This document shows, piece after piece, positions 42,799 through 48,534 of a stretch of 48,534 bases of DNA; position 1 is the first letter of the stretch; each line of letters starts with the position of its first letter. Below the pieces are notes generated by a model. It had not been told where the DNA came from and ran no database searches. It saw only the letters and a list, made by a program, of their open reading frames with translations. The stretch covers positions 1 through 48,534 of the forward strand of contig CAYQOU010000031.1 in NCBI GenBank assembly GCA_964419255.1, given 5' to 3'. Source of the DNA: CAZPHU01 sp964419255 (GTDB taxonomy: Bacteria; Fibrobacterota; Chitinivibrionia; Chitinivibrionales; CAYFVL01). The position numbers and the translations under genes were made by a program.

Positions 42799-45588
42799 CT
42801 ATTTGCAGCAGCGGAAACCTACGTGCAAATAGCCCTTTTCAGACTCCAGTGGCATAAAGGATTGACAGCCCGCACGTTGTTGATCATCATGCCACCATCC
42901 TCCAAAGACCTGTCTTACTGCCCCTGCTCCATCACTGGTCCATTCCGCCACATTCCCGCTCATATCGTGAAGATCGTATCGATTCACACATTCAATGAAC
43001 ATTCCAGACTTTGCAGCCCGGTTATCTACCTTTTTGTTACCGAGGCTATTGCACTTCAACGGATCATAATGTTTTCCATAAGGAAATGAATTCTTGTCTT
43101 TTCCTCCTTTGCATGCAATCTGCCACTCTTTGCCGGTACAGAGTCGTTTCCCCACGCTGTTACAGAGCTGTTGTGCTTTCTGCCATGTAACATCACGCAT
43201 CGGCATCTCTCCCTTTTTATTCGGCCATTCGTATTTGTCTACACAAAATGCACCTTCCTCTACCGCCTTCATACCCTCCGGACAGATGACTATATTGACT
43301 GTGTCATTTGAATAGGCGCTGTCGCTATCCATGACCTGAAAAACCGCGGCAGTATATTCGGTAAATTTATGAGTGGTAGTGCCCGTTTGGGAAGATTGCC
43401 AGTCCCACGTACCGTTGGCGTCAAAATCCCATCTGTATGTCACTATGTTTCCGTCAGGGTCTGACCCTTTTCCCTGTAAGGTCACTTTTTTACCCGGTCT
43501 GGATGTTACGGGTTGACCGGCATGCGCCTGTGGCGGGCGATTGGTAATTGTAACCTCTGTTTTATCCCAGACAATCGCCCCGTCATCCGTCTGCATCCCG
43601 AACTTTATGGTATAGGTTCCACCGGAAGAGAAAACTTTTTTAAGCTCGGCTGACTGTTCACTCTTATGTTCTGCCTGTGAATCATTATCCAGATCCCAAA
43701 GATACATTGTGATTTCATTGTCGGGATCAGAACCGGACCCACACAATGTAATCGTGTCGTTTACAAATGCCTTGTATGGCCCTCCGGCATCAACGATAGC
43801 TTTGCTGTTTACAACAAAAATTTCACGACTCATTACCGTTCTACCGCCTTTGTCATCTGAAACAGCGCATTGAACAGTATAGGGACCGCTTCGTCTATAC
43901 ATGTGTCGGGTTCTGTTTCGCAAAGAAGAGTGCTCGTAAACAGTATCTCCGTCCATATTCCAGTCAAATTGTTTGGCTCTAACCGCTGAATCTGATGACG
44001 TAACACAGATTACAGTAAAGCTGTCATTTACCGCGATAGTATCGGGCATCTGTAAACTTGTTATGGAGATCCCTTCATAAAGCATAACCTCTGTTGCCGC
44101 TGTATCAACCGATCCGAATCTATCACGGACCTCGATGGTTACGGTATAATTACCGGGGGAATCCCACATGTGGTCTAAAGTCAGCTTGTTACCAAATTTT
44201 CCATTTTCGGGATAATCCCAGATCATATCACCATTGAGATCCCATCGTGCCTTCAAGGAATCTCCGGATTGATCGGAGGATGAAGAGGCATCCAGCTGGA
44301 AGCGGGTTCCGGCAGTTCCGGCGTTTGGTTTGCAAATTAGAGTGGCTGTCGGAGGGGTGTTAACCTGTATTGTCCTGGATTTTCGGGCGATTTTGCCTTC
44401 AGCACTTTTTACTTCGACGGAAACTTTTTTTTGACCTTCTGTGGAAAATGTCGCCAGAGCGGATGATATGTTGCCAAACCTTCCTGATGAAGGTACATCC
44501 CAGGAGCCGTCACCATCTGTGTCGAAGCGATACATGAGGTTTTTGCGGGTGCCCTGCTCATTTACCGACCGGTAGGCTGATAAATGGATGGTGTCTCCCG
44601 GAGATACTATGTCCGGCGCCACAAGAACGGCTGTGACCAACCCCTTTACGGTCAGTTCATAACGCAGGTCAACCGAGTTCATCTGCGGATCCTCCGCACG
44701 TACCTGGACAGGAAAGGTTCCCGGAGTTGTCGGGGTATAAGAGAGTACACCGGTGGATTTATCGATTGACATGCCTTTTGGAGCGTTTAATAACTGATAG
44801 CTAATCTGCAGGCTTTCCGGATCGATGGCGGTCAGTCTGTCCTTAAAGGGGACATTCAGGGAGGCGTGCCTCAGAGGCTCCCCGACAAAGACCGGCGGCT
44901 GGTTGACGCTTGCCTGTTTGGAATTGCCACAGCCGGTTCCCGCCAAAAGCGGATCGACTATATCATCCCCAACCCACTGTTCCAAATTAGTAATATCTTT
45001 GTCCGACAGTGATACACTGCGACTGAGCTGCCCATCTCTACGGGCAAGAACCTTCCGACATGAGCTGATAATACGTGCCCTTCCATCGCTGGAATAGATA
45101 CTTACTCTTTTGCCGGTCAGAGCCTTTGCGATAGTGATTCCCGCATCCGGGTAGTATTCGACCGCTACGCGCGCCTGGTGTGCAGCCACTGAGGCATAGG
45201 GGGTGAACAGCGAACAGGTGACGGCTTCAGAACGTCGGCAGGTGACAAATGCCCGGCCAAACAGTAAACCCCCTGTCAGACAGCAGGAGTTGCCGGTTGA
45301 TTGAGGAGAATCAATCAGCTTCAGGGCTGTATTTTCAGACAGATATATCGTATCATGCTTACCAAAGAGAAGGAATGCAAATGAGGAGTCGGCGGTTTTG
45401 ATGATACTGCCGGGAGGACAATCCATTTTACTGGTGACCTGTTTCTGTTGTTGCATGTCTTCGTTGCTAACGGTAACCGAACCCGATACAGTCACTGCTG
45501 TTGCGACAGGTTTAATGTCATTTCCGCCACACCCGGTAAACAAAATGGCAGCAAAACCAATAAAAATCGAAAAAACAAGGCATTTCAT
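42799..45588 (-). CDS. Lipoprotein with FecR-like, Ig/PKD repeats and a C-terminal formylglycine-generating-enzyme-like domain
   Basis: The 929-residue product begins with a lipoprotein signal: MKCLVFSIFIGFAAILFTGC, with lipid attachment predicted at Cys20. Residues about 30-200 look FecR-like (VTVSGSVTVS, GSIIKTADSSFAFLLF, GGLLFGRAFV). A putative Ig domain (about 231-320, APKGMSIDKSTGVLSYTPTTPG) is followed by five PKD-like units to about 765. Examples are GPYKAFVNDTITLCGSGSDPDNEI and GSDPDGNIVTYRWDFDANG. Residues about 767-929 form an FGE-sulfatase/SUMF1-like domain: FCVDKYEWPN, PMRDVTWQKAQQLCNSVGKRLCTGKEWQIAC, YDLHDMSGNVAEWTSD, FGGWWHDD, HVGFRCCK. Such domains modify sulfatases or act as binding modules; no sulfatase gene is in the window. 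ATG 45588 is chosen for the lipoprotein signal, since the frame stays open upstream to 45723. It appears to be a single-gene unit. Confidence 0.85.
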   Translation of the reverse strand: MKCLVFSIFIGFAAILFTGCGGNDIKPVATAVTVSGSVTVSNEDMQQQKQVTSKMDCPPGSIIKTADSSFAFLLFGKHDTIYLSENTALKLIDSPQSTGNSCCLTGGLLFGRAFVTCRRSEAVTCSLFTPYASVAAHQARVAVEYYPDAGITIAKALTGKRVSIYSSDGRARIISSCRKVLARRDGQLSRSVSLSDKDITNLEQWVGDDIVDPLLAGTGCGNSKQASVNQPPVFVGEPLRHASLNVPFKDRLTAIDPESLQISYQLLNAPKGMSIDKSTGVLSYTPTTPGTFPVQVRAEDPQMNSVDLRYELTVKGLVTAVLVAPDIVSPGDTIHLSAYRSVNEQGTRKNLMYRFDTDGDGSWDVPSSGRFGNISSALATFSTEGQKKVSVEVKSAEGKIARKSRTIQVNTPPTATLICKPNAGTAGTRFQLDASSSSDQSGDSLKARWDLNGDMIWDYPENGKFGNKLTLDHMWDSPGNYTVTIEVRDRFGSVDTAATEVMLYEGISITSLQMPDTIAVNDSFTVICVTSSDSAVRAKQFDWNMDGDTVYEHSSLRNRTRHMYRRSGPYTVQCAVSDDKGGRTVMSREIFVVNSKAIVDAGGPYKAFVNDTITLCGSGSDPDNEITMYLWDLDNDSQAEHKSEQSAELKKVFSSGGTYTIKFGMQTDDGAIVWDKTEVTITNRPPQAHAGQPVTSRPGKKVTLQGKGSDPDGNIVTYRWDFDANGTWDWQSSQTGTTTHKFTEYTAAVFQVMDSDSAYSNDTVNIVICPEGMKAVEEGAFCVDKYEWPNKKGEMPMRDVTWQKAQQLCNSVGKRLCTGKEWQIACKGGKDKNSFPYGKHYDPLKCNSLGNKKVDNRAAKSGMFIECVNRYDLHDMSGNVAEWTSDGAGAVRQVFGGWWHDDQQRAGCQSFMPLESEKGYLHVGFRCCK

Positions 45589-46087
45589 AATGTAAGCCCG
45601 AAAGATTCCTTCTTCTTGTACAGAGCGATTCTCTCGACTATTCGCGCAATGCTTTGGGGCAGGCTTCAGCAATCCTGCAACTATTTTAAGGATTTCCGCA
45701 CGATTGCACGATTGTTTTAACACTTCTGCCCTCGGGAGATTGCGAGAATCATCCGCTCAGAGCCGCTCAATTCAGGTTCTAATAAGTTGATTATGTTAGA
45801 AGTGTATTGTTTGGATGGTCGAGTTTCAAGAAAAAAGGATAAAATATTCGGCAAATTAGGGGACTCGGATGTTATATGCGATATATTAATTTGTTATATG
45901 AGTTTAGAATGGGCGAATCTCTCGCTTATCTACGCGCTATTTCTCGGGGCTTAATGGTTCCACAGATTTGAAATCCCTCAAAAGGTATTCCGCGCGATTG
46001 CGTTAATGCTTCTGTGTTAAGGTATTGGAAGACTCAACCGCGAGAGAACCCTTGGGAAAAAATTAGTCACAGGTGTTTGGTATTTGT
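45589..46087. other. Divergent intergenic region, no gene seen
   Basis: About 500 bp, AT-rich in the middle. It should hold promoters for the PKD lipoprotein (left) and the fucosidase (right). A CGCTCAATTCAGGTTCTAATA motif lies at 45764-45784. No hairpin with T tail was recognised. Confidence 0.4.
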
Positions 46088-48397
46088 ATGAAAAATAAAA
46101 TACTCCTAATGTTTATTACGGCGTTTTTAAGTACCTCATTTGCCGAAAGTGATTGGGATGATGCTGTGGCAGATGCTGAAGCTTTGCATCTTCATCGCCC
46201 GTCGGAGATCCAGTATGCATGGCACGAACGTGAAAGGACAATGTTTGTTCATTTCGGTGTTGCTACATGGCTTGGTCAGGAATATGATAATACACAAGGC
46301 AGTTTTGATCTTAGCAGGATAAACCCGGTAAATTTTGATGCCGATCAACTATGCCAAGTCGCTCATTCATGGGGAGCTGAGCTGATTCTTTTGGTAGCAA
46401 AGCACGTTGGGGGGTTTTGTTGGTGGCCCACCGAAACTACTGATTATTGCGTAAGGAATGTACGGTGGCGAAATGGGCAAGGTAATTTGGTGCAGGAGGT
46501 CGCCGAAGCGTGTAGGCAAAATGAATTGAAAATGGGCGTATATGTCTATCCGGATGATCCACGATACATGTCAGAAATCGATAGAGGTGGACGTACGGAT
46601 GATCCTTCAAAACAAGAGGAGTATAATACCTTAATGCGCAGGCAATGGCAGGAGGTGCTAACGTACTGTGGGAGCGATTTGGTTGAAGAAGTCTGGTTTG
46701 ACGGTGGTTGCATATTACCATTAGAGGATATAATCGATTCATTAGCTCCAAATGCAGTTGTTTTCGAAGGAATGTTTGCTGATATACGTTGGGTCGGAAA
46801 TGAACAGGGAGAAGCGCCTGATCCCAACTGGTATACAACCACTTGGACTGATAACGGATTAATAGCGACACCCGATGGAGAACGCTGGTTGCCGGTTGAG
46901 GCTGATACTCCGTTATACAATCATTATTGGTTTTGGTCTGCTGCAAAGCAGAATAGCCGCAAATCGGTAAATCATTTAATGGAGATGTACCTCAATTCGG
47001 TTGGGCATGGGGCTGTGCTCCTTTTAAACTCTGCACCTGATACCACCGGTAGAATAATACAAGAAGATGTAGATACCTACCGGGAGTTTGGTGAAGAAAT
47101 TTCTCGGCAATTTGATCATCCTATCTCGACTATCCAACAGAGAGCTGGAGATACAATTACCCTGGAATTGCCTTCAGAGCAAGAGGTAAATACCATCGGT
47201 ATGTGGGAAGATTATCGACACGGGCAACGTATTCGGTCCTACACTATCGAGGCATATGTGAATGAACAATGGTTTTCTGTTTCCAGGGGAACATCGGTAG
47301 GTAGACGAAAAATAGACGTTTTTAATACCATAACCACAGATCGGCTGAGAGTAATTGTAACCAACAGGGTCGGTACCCCGCTTTTCCGAAAGATCGCAGC
47401 ACATCGAACAACTATTCAAGACAATGATCAGCCAATTTCACAATTTGTTAGCGTAAGATCATCTTCAGAACACAGCCCGCCGTATGTTGCTCAAAATATT
47501 AATGACGGTAATTTGACATCGCGATGGAGTGCACAGGATACTGATCTTTATTCTTGGATAGAATATGATTTTGGACGTCCACGAAGAATTGCTACCACAA
47601 CGATCAGCGAACTGACAGATCGTATACAAGCATTTGTCATCGAAACAAGAAATGATACAAGTGACGAGTGGGGTGCAGTCTACAGAGGCACATCTGTTGG
47701 AGCAAGCTTCTCCGCAGACTTTACCCCGGTGACGACTCGATTTGTAAGGTTAAGAGTGGTCGAAATACAAAACTTGGGTGCGACTATTTGGGAATGGACT
47801 TTAGATGACCGCCCTGAAAGCTTTGAGTTAGTCACCAAAATAGCACCTCCTGCAATTGGCTCCATTGCAGAAATAGATCTTTCAAAGCAGATTGTTGATC
47901 CTGGTATGTATGAAATTCAAATTGTAGGAGTTACCTGCAGTAATGCACAACCAACATTTGACGGAGCACCGGGCGAAGGACGTTTACTTCAAAAGATTGA
48001 AGATGGCAGGTATATAATTTATCGCACCCAGGCAATTGAAGAATGGACTTCGACAGGTCTGCGTTTTACTACAGAACAGGTTCACTCAGATTCGGTTGAG
48101 TTGTGGGTACGCACTAGTCAACAGGGCAACTTCGTTAAACCTGCACAAAATAAACATTTCGGGAAACTGGAAAAATCGATTCAACACAACAACAATTCAT
48201 TAATACTTAAATCACCCGAAAAGTACAAAAGGATAAACATTTATTGTGCAAATGGAAGACTTATTCAATCTTTTTCGCCTGAATTTGGGAATAAAATTAG
48301 TTTGAATAATAATGCTAGTGGGGTGATTATTGTTGAAACTATACCTTTTGATGCAGTAGCCAAAAAAGGTATTGTGGTACTCAGAAAATGGGATTGA
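46088..48397 (+). CDS. Secreted GH29 alpha-L-fucosidase with F5/8-type C domains and type IX-like tail
   Basis: Releases alpha-L-fucose from glycans outside the cell. The 769-residue product starts with a signal peptide (MKNKILLMFITAFLSTSFAES). The GH29 barrel (about 25-350) shows MFVHFGVATWLGQEY, LILLVAKHVGGFCWWPTETTDY, MGVYVYPDDP and the likely nucleophile Asp205 in EEVWFDGG. Near its end, HLMEMYLNSVGHGAVLLLNSAPDTTGRI is typical. Two discoidin-like (F5/8 type C) carbohydrate-binding domains follow (about 360-450 and 455-590). Another beta domain comes next, and a tail of about 75 residues with INIYCANGRLIQSF and a basic end, like a type IX secretion (Por) sorting domain. ATG 46088 is chosen for the signal peptide; there is no clear ribosome binding site. 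It appears to be a single-gene unit. Confidence 0.9.
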   Translation: MKNKILLMFITAFLSTSFAESDWDDAVADAEALHLHRPSEIQYAWHERERTMFVHFGVATWLGQEYDNTQGSFDLSRINPVNFDADQLCQVAHSWGAELILLVAKHVGGFCWWPTETTDYCVRNVRWRNGQGNLVQEVAEACRQNELKMGVYVYPDDPRYMSEIDRGGRTDDPSKQEEYNTLMRRQWQEVLTYCGSDLVEEVWFDGGCILPLEDIIDSLAPNAVVFEGMFADIRWVGNEQGEAPDPNWYTTTWTDNGLIATPDGERWLPVEADTPLYNHYWFWSAAKQNSRKSVNHLMEMYLNSVGHGAVLLLNSAPDTTGRIIQEDVDTYREFGEEISRQFDHPISTIQQRAGDTITLELPSEQEVNTIGMWEDYRHGQRIRSYTIEAYVNEQWFSVSRGTSVGRRKIDVFNTITTDRLRVIVTNRVGTPLFRKIAAHRTTIQDNDQPISQFVSVRSSSEHSPPYVAQNINDGNLTSRWSAQDTDLYSWIEYDFGRPRRIATTTISELTDRIQAFVIETRNDTSDEWGAVYRGTSVGASFSADFTPVTTRFVRLRVVEIQNLGATIWEWTLDDRPESFELVTKIAPPAIGSIAEIDLSKQIVDPGMYEIQIVGVTCSNAQPTFDGAPGEGRLLQKIEDGRYIIYRTQAIEEWTSTGLRFTTEQVHSDSVELWVRTSQQGNFVKPAQNKHFGKLEKSIQHNNNSLILKSPEKYKRINIYCANGRLIQSFSPEFGNKISLNNNASGVIIVETIPFDAVAKKGIVVLRKWD

Positions 48398-48492
48398 TAA
48401 CGTCTATGGTTGAGCCAAAGACGAAAAATAACAAATCCGCCTGATTGGGGTATCCTTCACGGGTACCCGTTTAGCATAGGGAAACAAAAACA

Positions 48493-48534
48493 ATGTATAG
48501 CTCTAGTATATTAGAATTGGCCAGCCGCGAATAT
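48493..48534 (+). CDS. Possible start of a gene cut by the window edge
   Basis: An ATG at 48493 opens a frame (MYSSSILELASREY) that stays open to the end of the window. An AGGG lies about 12 bases upstream, further than usual. Only 14 codons are visible, so no product can be suggested. Just before it, at 48460-48469, is a perfect 10-bp palindrome CGGGTACCCG without a T run. Confidence 0.3.
   Translation, partial: MYSSSILELASREY

Noticed and set aside
1..48534. CRISPR arrays, insertion sequences, prophage or integron features
   Set aside because: I saw no regularly spaced direct repeats, transposase or integrase motifs, or terminal inverted repeats. tRNA-Lys is not followed by an integrase or a repeated 3' end.

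Overview
The window looks like a chromosomal segment of a Gram-negative, free-living heterotroph. It encodes a lipoprotein with a lipobox, a FecR protein with a probable outer-membrane barrel, several signal peptides, and a fucosidase whose C-terminal tail resembles a type IX secretion signal. A compact primary-type sigma factor without region 1.1, many PKD/TPR/FecR proteins and several glycan enzymes would suit the Fibrobacterota (Chitinispirillum/Fibrobacter relatives) or another FCB-group lineage. This placement is inference from gene content only. I see no CRISPR array, insertion sequence, prophage or replication origin.

Left part (1-8.6 kb): a tRNA-Lys(CUU) with promoter and terminator, argJ (arginine synthesis), then a clearly decayed gene for a membrane/PAS/HATPase signalling protein. 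A polyamine operon follows: speD, speE, an ornithine/lysine decarboxylase and a second speE paralogue, closed by a strong terminator. Next is a fused AmmeMemoRadiSam B-A protein.

Centre (8.9-23.1 kb): a membrane protein with a periplasmic Cache-like part, an RpoD-like sigma factor, and an exported 1611-residue TPR protein that runs into a convergent three-gene operon. That operon encodes a GH57-like protein lacking the catalytic carboxylates, a STAS-TM-coiled-coil protein and a membrane-anchored lytic transglycosylase. It is the most unusual gene set here and may be an undescribed envelope module. ppdK (pyruvate phosphate dikinase) follows with its own promoter and terminator.

Right-centre (23-35 kb): housekeeping and cofactor genes. 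These are a PHP hydrolase, thpR, nnr (NAD(P)HX repair), an MscS channel, and the reverse-strand run fecR/barrel-nadC-birA-coaX. After them come the two fumarase subunits and malic enzyme as a reverse-strand operon. Together with ppdK they supply the malate-pyruvate-PEP node.

Right part (35-48.5 kb): secreted and carbohydrate functions. There is a secreted protein with TDGT repeats, Ig-like and PKD domains behind a good promoter; a HAD phosphatase plus a GH65 glycoside phosphorylase pair; a small SAP-like Cys protein; a FecR/PKD/formylglycine-generating-enzyme-like lipoprotein; and a GH29 alpha-L-fucosidase. Several intergenic regions share a -35/17 nt/-10 layout ending in TATATT or TATAAT.
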